The notes beneath the pieces are model-generated. The model was not told the origin of the DNA. It ran no database searches and worked only from the letters and a program-made list of their open reading frames with translations. This document shows positions 1 through 7,258 of a stretch of DNA of 34,813 bases, in pieces (within the stretch, counting starts at the first letter, position 1; every line of letters starts with the position of its first letter). Source of the DNA: Flavobacteriaceae bacterium (lineage in GTDB: Bacteria; Bacteroidota; Bacteroidia; Flavobacteriales; Flavobacteriaceae); contig NZMG01000004.1 of NCBI GenBank assembly GCA_002694465.1, positions 1-34,813 of the forward strand, read 5' to 3'. The position numbers were made by a program, and so were the translations under genes.

Positions 1-1767
1 GTAGGTGACCCTGCAAAAAGACAGGCAGTAACCAACCCTACAAAAACCATTTCTTCTATTAAGCGTTTTATGGGGAACAAATTTTCGGAATCTAGCAAAG
101 AAGCCGAACGTGCTGCCTATAAAGTAGTAAAAGGAGACAACGATACACCGCGTGTAGATATCGACGGACGTTTATATACCCCACAGGAATTGAGCGCGAT
201 GATTCTTCAGAAAATGAAGAAAACAGCCGAAGACTATTTAGGTCAAGATGTATCTCGTGCCGTAATTACAGTACCAGCATATTTTAACGACAGTCAGCGT
301 CAAGCGACTAAAGAAGCGGGTGAGATTGCAGGATTGAAAGTAGAGCGTATTATTAACGAGCCTACAGCGGCAGCGTTGGCATACGGACTAGATAAAAAAC
401 ATAAAGATCAAAAAATCGTAGTATTCGATTTTGGTGGGGGAACGCATGACGTGTCTATCCTAGAATTGGGTGACGGTGTTTTTGAAGTATTATCTACCGA
501 TGGAGATACCCATTTAGGAGGGGACGATGTGGACCAGAAAATCATTAACTGGTTGGCAGATGAGTTCCAGAAGGAAGAAGATATGGATCTTCGTAAAGAC
601 CCCATGGCATTACAGCGTTTAAAAGAAGCGGCTGAAAAAGCTAAAATTGAATTATCATCTTCTACACAAACCGAGATCAACTTGCCTTACGTAACGGCTA
701 CAGCAAGTGGACCAAAACACTTGGTAAAAACACTTAGCCGTGCAAAGTTTGAGCAGTTAATTGAAGACTTAGTAAAAAGAACCATTGCTCCTTGCGAAAA
801 AGCAATGAAAGCTGCTGGATTAAGCAAAAGTGATATCGATGAAATTATCTTAGTAGGTGGATCGACTCGTATTCCTGCAGTACAGGAAGCGGTGGAAAAA
901 TTCTTCGGAAAAGCACCTAGCAAAGGAGTAAACCCAGATGAGGTTGTGGCTATTGGAGCAGCGATTCAAGGAGGGGTATTAACTGGAGATGTAAAAGATG
1001 TATTATTACTAGACGTAACACCTCTTTCTTTAGGTATTGAAACTATGGGAAGCGTGATGACCAAATTAATCGACGCCAACACGACCATTCCTACTAAGAA
1101 AAGTCAGGTGTTTAGTACGGCGGCAGACAATCAGCCTAGTGTGGAAATCCACGTATTACAGGGTGAGCGTCCTATGGCGGCAGATAACAAAACCATTGGT
1201 CGTTTTCACTTAGACGGAATTCCACCAGCGCGACGCGGAGTACCTCAAATTGAAGTAACCTTTGATATCGATGCCAACGGAATTATCAAGGTAAGTGCCG
1301 AAGATAAAGCTACAGGTAAAAAGCAAGACATCCGTATTGAAGCCTCTTCTGGATTAACAGAAGAAGAAATCCAAAAGATGAAAGCCGATGCCGAAGCGAA
1401 TGCGGAAGCCGATAAAAAAGCAAAAGAAGCCGTTGATAAAATTAACGAAGCCGACGCGATGATTTTCCAAACGGAAAAACAACTAGAAGAGTTTGGCGAT
1501 AAGTTAAGCGACGATAAAAAAGAGCCTATCAAGGCAGCTTTGGAGGACTTGAAAAAAGCCTACGAAACAAAAGATGTGGAGACCATCCAGCCTGCGTTAG
1601 ATAAGATTAACGAAGCTTGGAAAGTAGCCAGCGAAGAAATGTACAAGGCACAAGCAGAGGCGGGCAATGCTGGACAACCAGGACCCGATGCCGGAGCAGG
1701 AAACGCTGCTAATAACGGACAAGAAAACGCCGATGTGGAAGATGTAGATTTCGAGGAGGTGAAATAA
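1..1767 (+). CDS. dnaK: Chaperone protein DnaK (Hsp70), 5' end missing
   Basis: ATP-dependent cytosolic Hsp70 chaperone that binds exposed hydrophobic segments and works with DnaJ and GrpE. The reading frame is open from base 1, and its first visible residues ([13 protein letters not shown]) match Hsp70 sequence around residue 50. About 48 N-terminal residues with the first phosphate loop are therefore outside the window, and the ATG at 70 is internal. Visible are the ATPase signatures [15 protein letters not shown] and [13 protein letters not shown], the interdomain linker [15 protein letters not shown], the substrate-binding beta domain and the helical lid. It ends in a disordered Gly/Ala/Asn tail and the usual acidic terminus [11 protein letters not shown]. 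The 588 visible codons plus the missing part give a normal length of about 636. No dnaJ or grpE follows; a strong hairpin lies 155 bases downstream. Confidence 0.98.
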   Translation, partial: VGDPAKRQAVTNPTKTISSIKRFMGNKFSESSKEAERAAYKVVKGDNDTPRVDIDGRLYTPQELSAMILQKMKKTAEDYLGQDVSRAVITVPAYFNDSQRQATKEAGEIAGLKVERIINEPTAAALAYGLDKKHKDQKIVVFDFGGGTHDVSILELGDGVFEVLSTDGDTHLGGDDVDQKIINWLADEFQKEEDMDLRKDPMALQRLKEAAEKAKIELSSSTQTEINLPYVTATASGPKHLVKTLSRAKFEQLIEDLVKRTIAPCEKAMKAAGLSKSDIDEIILVGGSTRIPAVQEAVEKFFGKAPSKGVNPDEVVAIGAAIQGGVLTGDVKDVLLLDVTPLSLGIETMGSVMTKLIDANTTIPTKKSQVFSTAADNQPSVEIHVLQGERPMAADNKTIGRFHLDGIPPARRGVPQIEVTFDIDANGIIKVSAEDKATGKKQDIRIEASSGLTEEEIQKMKADAEANAEADKKAKEAVDKINEADAMIFQTEKQLEEFGDKLSDDKKEPIKAALEDLKKAYETKDVETIQPALDKINEAWKVASEEMYKAQAEAGNAGQPGPDAGAGNAANNGQENADVEDVDFEEVK

Positions 1768-1806
1768 GTGAGTTAGCAAATCTTGGATTTGCGTAAACGA
1801 ACTTAT

Positions 1807-1827
1807 CCCGAACTTGCTTCGGGATCT
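1807..1827. repeat. Small palindrome after dnaK
   Basis: Perfect 8-bp inverted repeat ATCCCGAA / TTCGGGAT around a 5-base loop, in non-coding DNA just after dnaK. There is no T-run behind it, so it does not look like an intrinsic terminator. I remember short CCCGAA...TTCGGG palindromes as dispersed in flavobacterial genomes; whether this is one needs a genome-wide copy count. Confidence 0.5.
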
Positions 1828-1856
1828 CTTAAAAAGCTTGCTGAATAATGCTGGAT

Positions 1857-1907
1857 TTCGATACATCTCGCTTGAGCGAGACACTCAATCACCAGCGTTG
1901 TATCGAA
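1857..1907. repeat. Interspersed palindromic repeat element
   Basis: Outer arms TTCGATACA (1857-1865) and TGTATCGAA (1899-1907) enclose an inner hairpin TCTCGC-TTGA-GCGAGA (1866-1881). It is non-coding and sits between dnaK and its terminator. Elements with TTCGATACA...TGTATCGAA ends are, from memory, multi-copy in Flavobacteriaceae intergenic regions; this is not tested here. Confidence 0.6.
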
Positions 1908-1921
1908 GCAAGACATAAGAT

Positions 1922-1949
1922 AAAACCCCCACCATTTGGTGGGGGTTTT
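1922..1949. terminator. Bidirectional intrinsic terminator between dnaK and the convergent orphan gene
   Basis: Perfect 12-bp stem AAAACCCCCACC / GGTGGGGGTTTT with loop ATTT. The T-run on one strand and A-run on the other allow termination in both directions. It lies 155 bases after the dnaK stop and 24 bases after the stop of the minus-strand gene at 1973-2662. Confidence 0.9.
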
Positions 1950-1972
1950 GTTATTCAAGATTCAGGTAATAT

Positions 1973-2662
1973 TTAATTTTGAGTTACAGACCAAGTAAAA
2001 GATGGTATTAATGTGGTACCATGACAATCAATTTGTGCTGTATATTTAGCCGTTGGGTCATATTTGAACCAAATATTGGTGGGTGCATCTGGTCCACCAC
2101 CAACGCCTACAGTCATCATTACCGTATCTCCTGGTTTAAGAGGGAAATCTGACATTGAAAAAAAATCGCATCCTTTTGTTTGGCTTTGACAAACAGGAAC
2201 TTTACCACCACTATAGACGGTACTTTTATTCCAACTATTGCTAAAAGGTGGTGTAAAATACCAAATTGTGAAATTTGCCACATAACCTATTCCACAGGCC
2301 AAGTACATTTTAAATGTATTAATACTCTGTAGATTTAATCCATTGTTCTCGGCCCCACGAGCACCTGCCGGAGCTTGGTCCTGTGCTGAAGACAAGGCGA
2401 CTAATTTTGCTTTTTTCTTTAATTTGTCCTCATAGGCTCCTAAATTGGGAAGGTATCGTAAAGCACCAAGTGCCCAATATGGATAATCACTATCAAGAAT
2501 GACAGACATAAGCTTGTCTCTACCCACTTCTTCATCTGCAGTTTTAAGAATTTCACTAATAGGACTGTTTTTGGTTTCGTCGTTAAGAATGCCCATTGTT
2601 TTAGGCGCATTTAATTGACGAGCTAGTTTTGCGGCTTCAAGCCGTTGATCTTGCGTGTTCAT
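1973..2662 (-). CDS. Hypothetical protein, 229 residues, orphan
   Basis: Not recognised. There is no signal peptide or clear membrane segment. Residues 1-95 are charged and helix-rich (RLEAAKLARQLNAPKTMG; VGRDKLMSVILDSDYPYWA). A short Gly/Ala/Gln linker follows (about 94-108). The C-terminal 120 residues are aromatic, Gly-rich and probably beta-structured, with four cysteines and an ending rich in Trp, Thr and Ser. This hints at a small beta-sandwich joined to a helical N-terminal part, but I cannot name a family. The ATG is preceded by A/T-rich sequence, normal for Bacteroidota. It stands alone, converging on dnaK, with the shared terminator 24 bases past its stop. Confidence 0.7.
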   Translation of the reverse strand: MNTQDQRLEAAKLARQLNAPKTMGILNDETKNSPISEILKTADEEVGRDKLMSVILDSDYPYWALGALRYLPNLGAYEDKLKKKAKLVALSSAQDQAPAGARGAENNGLNLQSINTFKMYLACGIGYVANFTIWYFTPPFSNSWNKSTVYSGGKVPVCQSQTKGCDFFSMSDFPLKPGDTVMMTVGVGGGPDAPTNIWFKYDPTAKYTAQIDCHGTTLIPSFTWSVTQN

Positions 2663-2956
2663 AATATTTAAATTGTTTCGTTTTTCCTACTCTGTTAAGG
2701 CTTTTCAGAATCCGCCGTATGTAAAAATGCTCTAGTCGAGTATGTACGGGGATATAAAGTTTTGAAATACTTACGAGGGGATAGAAAGGATTTGTAAGAT
2801 GTAGTAAATGTAAAAAACCTCAAAGTATAATTTACTAAGTGTAAATACGTAAAAATTAATATGTTATGTTTTATGTGAAAAGTGTACAGATTATTTTACG
2901 TATGTCCTAGAAACAAAATGCTTTTCCATGACGTAAGCCAAAAACCTAATACTTTT

Positions 2957-2995
2957 CTTTATTAAGCTGTAAACAATCGCGGGTTGTTTTCCACA
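2957..2995. repeat. 39-bp direct repeat, left copy
   Basis: Matches 4724-4762 at 37 of 39 positions in the same orientation. The core, from TGTAAAC to TTTTCCACA, is identical in both. It contains AAACAA and TTGTTT half-sites around a GC-rich centre (TCGCGGG) and ends in TTTTCCACA, which fits the degenerate DnaA-box pattern TTWTNCACA. The two copies bracket the operon at 3040-4614. Confidence 0.85.
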
Positions 2996-3026
2996 AAAAA
3001 AACCCCCGCCAATTAATGGTTTTTTT
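2996..3026 (-). terminator. Likely terminator of the two-gene operon
   Basis: Nine-bp stem AAAAAAACC / GGTTTTTTT around a 13-base loop, beginning 14 bases past the stop of the 287-residue gene. The loop is rich in C, as if the G-rich partner of a longer stem had been lost. It directly abuts the left direct repeat. Confidence 0.5.
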
Positions 3027-3039
3027 GCTTTTTTATTGA

Positions 3040-3903
3040 TTATGAATGGAGTTTCTTAATATGATATATAAATGTTAAAACTTTTAAATTCCATAATGTC
3101 AATGTCTGTACCGCAATAATTCCTTCATTTTCAGATTTTACTACAAGTTTGTCTTTAAATGACTTTATGAATTTAGTCCATATGTTGCCTTTAGAATCGT
3201 TTAGTAAAAAATAAAAACCACTATCTCCAATTTTTCTTCCTGAAGATTCTAAAATAAGTTCTCCATTTTTTCCTACACTTGGTTTTAAGATAACAGTTGC
3301 ATTACCGTTGGGTAATGGAAAAATTGCTTTTATACAAGTCTGCCCATTTGGAATTGTGCAAGTTTCATAAACACCTGAATAAACTACTTGATGGGAATTT
3401 TTAAAAGTTCTAAGCCAAATGGTTCGTTTTAATTCCTTACTTCTTTTGTCTACTAAGTGTAATATTTTACTTTTTAATTCCTTAGAGTTCTTGTTGTTGC
3501 TCATAGGTAAGTTTAATTGTTCAATTCTATTGCTAAACAAAATTTTTAATAAGACTCCGAAAACTTTAAAAAATGGATTCCACTTAACTTTTAAATCTAA
3601 TTGATAATTACTAGTAGATTCATAAAAATCAATTACATCCTTTGATAAGTTGTCAAGTTCTTGATTTGATAAGTTTAGTTGATTTATTGACTTTATTAAG
3701 CCTTTTTTCTTTTGACTTTTGCAGATTTCTAATTGTTCATTATCGGCTAATTGTGTAATAAATTTTTGACCTATCCCTTTGCTTTTACCAAAAGGTCCAA
3801 CTAGCCATTCATTTTGATTAGGAATTATTTTTTTGCCAAAAAAAATAACCCATTGTTGGGTTATCCAATCTTGTAAATTTTGTTTTAATTTGGCAACTCC
3901 CAT
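3040..3903 (-). CDS. Hypothetical protein, 287 residues, second gene of the repeat-flanked operon
   Basis: Not recognised. There is no signal peptide. The N-terminal 110 residues are basic and mixed (MGVAKLKQNLQDW; WLVGPFGKSKGIGQKFI), followed by a hydrophobic patch (about 110-125) and a charged helix. From about residue 165 the protein looks beta-rich: a segment with VYSGVYETCTIPNG, then alternating hydrophobics with GDSGFYFLLND and an ending LTLWNLKVLTFIYHIKKL. A small-molecule-binding beta-barrel is possible but unproven. It starts 3 bases after the stop of the CrtA-like gene, so the two are surely co-transcribed. Base composition is more A/T-rich than the genes around it, which with the flanking direct repeats suggests acquisition. 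Confidence 0.75.
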   Translation of the reverse strand: MGVAKLKQNLQDWITQQWVIFFGKKIIPNQNEWLVGPFGKSKGIGQKFITQLADNEQLEICKSQKKKGLIKSINQLNLSNQELDNLSKDVIDFYESTSNYQLDLKVKWNPFFKVFGVLLKILFSNRIEQLNLPMSNNKNSKELKSKILHLVDKRSKELKRTIWLRTFKNSHQVVYSGVYETCTIPNGQTCIKAIFPLPNGNATVILKPSVGKNGELILESSGRKIGDSGFYFLLNDSKGNIWTKFIKSFKDKLVVKSENEGIIAVQTLTLWNLKVLTFIYHIKKLHS

Positions 3904-3906
3904 ATT

Positions 3907-4614
3907 CTATTTTTTAAAAGTCGAGATATAGTTTTCTTTTCCATTCCAAATTCCAAATTCAGAAATAGGTTTAAACCGTAGTGTCGTGAATTCAAAATGA
4001 AAGTTCTTTCGATCTCTTTCTTTCATTGCATTTAAATGCCTTTTTGGTTTAGGCATTTCGCTGTGGCCGTGAACCATATTAGTCATTTCTTTTTCTGTTT
4101 TCCAAATTGAAAAGGTAGAAACCGTATTAGGAAATCTAAAAGATGCCAATGAAAGTAATGTTCCTGTGTGGTCACGAACTAATTTTTCAACAGGTCTTCC
4201 CCAATGTATAAATCTAGGAACTTCTAAAGGTTTCATTCTCGCAATTGTTACAGCAACGACAGGCGATGAAGGACTTTCTAATTTTGCTTTCTGTAAAGGA
4301 ATAATAAATCCACTTATTTTACCCCATTCTCTTATAAATGTTAACCGTATATGCCAACCATTATTCAAAATTTTACCTATTTTTTCTTTTTTTAAGTAGT
4401 TTTCAAGAGCTTCTTCATTTTCCCATTGTGCAAAAATTGCCACTTGTTTTAAAAGAAATCGAGAGGGGGATAAAATTGGAGATCCTAATGTCATTACCGT
4501 CATATATTCAGAATGAACTAGTCCTTTTGTTTTCGAGTTAATAGGATTTGAAAATAATCCTTTTATCGCCAAAGTAAATGGTATTTTGACAAGGTGATAA
4601 GAGAATATACTCAT
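3907..4614 (-). CDS. Spheroidene monooxygenase (CrtA)-like protein
   Basis: Resembles the CrtA-like family of dimeric alpha/beta-barrel proteins. Founding members are haem-dependent carotenoid ketolases, but many relatives in non-photosynthetic bacteria have no known job. Points of resemblance are the VVAVTIARMKPLEVPRFIHW stretch (about 118-137), TVSTFSIWKTEKEMTNM, an H..AM.ER....FHFEFTTLRF run and the final ISEFGIWNG. The length of 235 residues is typical. No carotenoid genes are in the window, so a carotenoid substrate is not implied. It is the first gene of a two-gene operon with the 287-residue protein, 3 bases apart. The assignment is from remembered motifs and the function is uncertain. 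Confidence 0.6.
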   Translation of the reverse strand: MSIFSYHLVKIPFTLAIKGLFSNPINSKTKGLVHSEYMTVMTLGSPILSPSRFLLKQVAIFAQWENEEALENYLKKEKIGKILNNGWHIRLTFIREWGKISGFIIPLQKAKLESPSSPVVAVTIARMKPLEVPRFIHWGRPVEKLVRDHTGTLLSLASFRFPNTVSTFSIWKTEKEMTNMVHGHSEMPKPKRHLNAMKERDRKNFHFEFTTLRFKPISEFGIWNGKENYISTFKK

Positions 4615-4723
4615 ATTAATTTTATAGAAAAAGGTAAACTTTGTATTGTTTCTAATGTTATATACAACGAGTTATTTCCTTTCTTATTAGACTTTCAAAG
4701 TTACCAAAATCCCTTAACCCTCT

Positions 4724-4762
4724 CTTTATAAAGTTGTAAACAATCGCGGGTTGTTTTCCACA
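4724..4762. repeat. 39-bp direct repeat, right copy
   Basis: Same orientation as 2957-2995, 37 of 39 identical (start points 1767 bases apart). It lies 109 bases upstream of the CrtA-like start codon, so the repeats enclose the complete operon with its promoter and terminator. Confidence 0.85.
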
Positions 4763-4788
4763 GCAAACAATAGCTTTTCTATAGCATC

Positions 4789-4872
4789 AATGTTATTAAT
4801 ATTAGTATCAATACTGTTTTTATTGGTTTCAATACAGTTTTTATTGGTTTACAAACAGTTATTATTCATTTT
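4789..4872. repeat. Four degenerate 21-bp tandem repeats
   Basis: Units start at 4789, 4810, 4831 and 4852. The second and third differ at only two positions (AATACTGTTTTTATTGGTTTC type); the first and fourth are more divergent. All are A/T-rich. They lie just beyond the right 39-bp direct repeat and run into the palindrome at 4863-4882. Confidence 0.7.
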
Positions 4873-4882
4873 AAAATGAATA
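4863..4882. repeat. 20-bp perfect palindrome
   Basis: TATTCATTTTAAAATGAATA is a perfect palindrome that overlaps the last 21-bp repeat unit. It lies about 70 bases past the stop of the serine hydrolase, which reads towards it. With no loop and A/T only it could be a protein-binding site or a weak hairpin. Confidence 0.6.
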
Positions 4883-4951
4883 TTATTAAGTTTTATACCC
4901 ATACTATGAGATGATTGGAGGTATTTATAGCATGTGGGTAGAGTCGTAGGG

Positions 4952-6247
4952 CTACATTTTTACAAAAGGTATGATCTGCATTCCTTTTTCACTACGTACT
5001 ACCAGTAAATAGAGCCCTTTACTAAGATGTTGTGTACTTATAGGGGTGTTGTTGGTAAGTTTCCCTGTTTGTAGTAGTTGTCCTAGGGTGGTAAACAATT
5101 GGTAGTCTATACTAGCAGTATTAGCGTTATGGAGATACAGTTGGTCTTTAACTGGGTTGGGGTATACCGTAACGGAAGGTGAGGTAACATCGGTAGTGCT
5201 TAACTCACATTCAAAATCGTTAATGTACGCCCAAATATCATTGTTTAGCAAATAGGGTACAGGTACGCCAGAAGGGTCTTCGCCCATACGTATCCATACC
5301 ATATTTTGAGAGGGAATTACATTTACAAACTGGCCATCGGCGCCCAAACCCGAAAACATATCGTCTGGCGCATTAGGGATAAGACTCCCAGGAAATACCA
5401 CTTGCGTACTGGGAAGCATAAAGCTTTCCTTTCCGTTAAGCCACCATAAATAGCCGTAGGATTTATTAAGGTCTTGTGAGGTATTGACCATTTGATTATA
5501 GTAGGTGGCATCACTAAGTACTGGGGTGCCATCCCAAGTGCCTTCGCTTAGCATTAACAATCCAAAACGTGCCATACTTCGAGGGGTGCTCCAATACACA
5601 TTATTGTATTCAAAGGGGACATATAACCCATCCATCCCCGTGATATTTTTTACTTTTTGTTGGGTATATAGATTAAGTGTTTGTCCGGTGGCATTTTCTA
5701 TGACTCCATCCAACAATGTGTAGGGACCATTATGGTATGCCCAACGTGTTCCTGGGGCTGTTAGGTATTGTAAGCAACTGGGCTCGGTGCAGTAAGGGTC
5801 TGCCACACCGTCGTCTAGTCCAGAGGTCATGGTAAGTTGGTTCCATACGGTAATCGCTTCTTCTTGAGCAGGCGTACAACTCGTCCAGCCTGTTCCTAAA
5901 TAGTCTGAGGTTGGATTTGTAATATCCAAAAAACCTTCTTGCTGCGCAATGCCCACCATGGTAGCGGTAAGTGTTTTCCCTGCCGATGCCCAATACCAAT
6001 TGGATTCGGCAGTAAAATCATCGAAGTATTGCTCCAAAACAATTTTTCCGTCTTTTAGTAAAATAAAGGCTTTGGTATCATTAGCATCCAGAAATTGATA
6101 TAGGTCTTCAATTTTATCGGGACACCAATTGAGATTTTCGGGAGCGATGGTTTCCCATTCGGAAGTTCCATTGGGTGGAAAATACAATTGTGCCTGAGCA
6201 GAAATATAGAGTACAACAGTAAAAGCAAAAAGTAGGTAGTTTTTCAT
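4952..6247 (-). CDS. Secreted serine hydrolase (beta-lactamase / class C PBP fold) with T9SS sorting domain
   Basis: Member of the beta-lactamase class C / EstB-like serine hydrolase family, probably acting outside the cell; the substrate (ester, amide or peptide) cannot be told. Signal peptide at residues 1-20, ending AQAQ. The catalytic S-x-x-K is SAGK (88-91), the Y-x-N motif is YHN (171-173), and a GLGADGQ loop (about 300-306) stands where the family has its third motif. From about 358 a T9SS type A sorting domain begins with VYPNPVKDQL and ends with LSKGLYLL...IIPFVKM, so export through the type IX system and surface attachment or release is expected. It follows the YdjM-like gene with a 42-base gap and may share its transcript. 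Confidence 0.88.
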   Translation of the reverse strand: MKNYLLFAFTVVLYISAQAQLYFPPNGTSEWETIAPENLNWCPDKIEDLYQFLDANDTKAFILLKDGKIVLEQYFDDFTAESNWYWASAGKTLTATMVGIAQQEGFLDITNPTSDYLGTGWTSCTPAQEEAITVWNQLTMTSGLDDGVADPYCTEPSCLQYLTAPGTRWAYHNGPYTLLDGVIENATGQTLNLYTQQKVKNITGMDGLYVPFEYNNVYWSTPRSMARFGLLMLSEGTWDGTPVLSDATYYNQMVNTSQDLNKSYGYLWWLNGKESFMLPSTQVVFPGSLIPNAPDDMFSGLGADGQFVNVIPSQNMVWIRMGEDPSGVPVPYLLNNDIWAYINDFECELSTTDVTSPSVTVYPNPVKDQLYLHNANTASIDYQLFTTLGQLLQTGKLTNNTPISTQHLSKGLYLLVVRSEKGMQIIPFVKM

Positions 6248-6289
6248 TGGAGTCGATTTAGGGTTTTGACTTCACTTTACCACAATGGT

Positions 6290-6961
6290 TTAAGCCTTTG
6301 CAGTTCTTCCCCTGTCCATAATGTAAGCTAAAAATGCTAAAAGTAAAAAAGCAAATAACGAGGTAAGGGTTATAATAACTAAGTTGTCTGGGGGTGCAGG
6401 AGACATATAAAAGTTAATATAGTTAAAACCTAGTAAAAAGGCTATAAACAAATAAGATACGTATGTACCCCATGACTTTTTTGCTTGGGTTTTCTGCATA
6501 TAATACATCCATCCCAGTAATAGTAAAAATCCTTCCACAATAAACGCCCAATTTTTATGATTCCAAAGTCCAAAGCCTAGTTTGGGTTCATCATAGAGTA
6601 GTGGAAGATCGGGTACGTGTACTATTAAATCGATAAACCAATGAGAAAGAACCGCAATCCCCATAACAAGAGCAATGCTTTTGCGTTGTTCACTTTTTTT
6701 AGCAAAAATAAAATAATACAATAGATAAAAAAGAACTCCCCAAAGTATGGAGGCTACTAGCCCATGGGTAAAAGGGAAATCCATTTTAAAATCATTTACC
6801 TCTGTAAAGTTGGGAATAAGCTCTAGATGCTCAATACCCCATACGGCAAAAGGGAAAAAGAGGATATCTACAAATTGGGTGGCAATAAATAGCATTCCTA
6901 AAGAAGCCTTGGGCTCTTTACCTTTTAATGCGAATGCGGCTGCATAATGACCTACAAACAT
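6290..6961 (-). CDS. Multi-pass membrane protein, YdjM/DUF457-like putative metal-dependent hydrolase
   Basis: Integral membrane protein of about 223 residues with some six hydrophobic segments. Histidines and acids sit where YdjM-type membrane-bound hydrolases carry them: GHYAAAF at the N-terminus, a Gln-x-x-Asp in the second segment (TQFVDILFF), FTHGLVAS, and LSHWFIDLIVH before a Pro-rich loop. The family is poorly characterised, so the hydrolase label is tentative. I chose the ATG at 6961: the upstream TTG at 6982 overlaps a TAACTTTG promoter box on the same strand and so is unlikely to be in the mRNA. It is followed by the serine hydrolase. Confidence 0.78.
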   Translation of the reverse strand: MFVGHYAAAFALKGKEPKASLGMLFIATQFVDILFFPFAVWGIEHLELIPNFTEVNDFKMDFPFTHGLVASILWGVLFYLLYYFIFAKKSEQRKSIALVMGIAVLSHWFIDLIVHVPDLPLLYDEPKLGFGLWNHKNWAFIVEGFLLLLGWMYYMQKTQAKKSWGTYVSYLFIAFLLGFNYINFYMSPAPPDNLVIITLTSLFAFLLLAFLAYIMDRGRTAKA

Positions 6962-6979
6962 AATTATTGGATTTTTACT

Positions 6980-6987
6980 CAAAGTTA
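6980..6987 (-). promoter_or_regulatory. Bacteroidota -7 box for the YdjM-like gene
   Basis: TAACTTTG on the minus strand, an exact match to TAnnTTTG, 18 bases before the ATG at 6961. It forms a divergent promoter pair with 7005-7012. I see no clear -33 box. Confidence 0.6.
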
Positions 6988-7004
6988 GTATAAACTTTTA
7001 TAAG

Positions 7005-7012
7005 TACATTTG
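7005..7012 (+). promoter_or_regulatory. Bacteroidota -7 box for the small acidic gene
   Basis: TACATTTG, an exact match to TAnnTTTG, 18 bases before the ATG at 7031. A TTG at 7010 that would give a longer protein lies inside this box and so is unlikely to be translated. Confidence 0.6.
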
Positions 7013-7030
7013 CTTACAAATATTTTGTAT

Positions 7031-7258
7031 ATGGAACTACCCAAATTCATTTTAGGCGATAACACCGATTATCCCGATGCCATTTTTGTGATTCATACCG
7101 AATTCCCCATGTTTATTATTAATCTTGAAAACGATGAGGTAGAATGGCTTGAGGAATTTGACGACCACGACCAAAAAGAAATTGAAGCCGAAGCCGAAAA
7201 CTACATTCGGGAGGCGACCGAATTCTACGATAGGGAAGTATCCCGTTATGAAGAATAA
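7031..7258 (+). CDS. Small acidic cytoplasmic protein, 75 residues
   Basis: Not assigned to a named family. It is highly acidic (segments EVEWLEEFDDHDQKEIEAEAE and REVSRYEE) with no signal or membrane segment. The N-terminal half (LPKFILGDNTDYPDAIFVIH) looks like a short beta-hairpin, the C-terminal half like a helix. The stop codon overlaps the PAP2 start by one base (TAATG), so it is translationally coupled to the phosphatase. The ATG at 7031 fits the promoter box at 7005-7012. Confidence 0.8.
   Translation: MELPKFILGDNTDYPDAIFVIHTEFPMFIINLENDEVEWLEEFDDHDQKEIEAEAENYIREATEFYDREVSRYEE

Larger units (their letters stand above)
2663..3039. other. AT-rich intergenic region, no gene seen
   Basis: These 377 bases separate the orphan gene (its promoter should be within 2663-2800, reading leftwards) from the two-gene operon. 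I see no convincing open frame. The region holds the left copy of a 39-bp direct repeat and a likely terminator, both listed separately. The rest is A/T-rich without obvious structure. Confidence 0.6.

Noticed and set aside
2987..2995. DnaA box (TTTTCCACA) as a sign of a replication origin
   Set aside because: Only one degenerate box per repeat copy is present, with no dnaA, no cluster of boxes and no origin-type genes; treated as a possible chance match.
2957..4762. Insertion sequence or integron cassette
   Set aside because: No transposase, integrase, terminal inverted repeats or attC-type folding were found; only direct repeats are visible.
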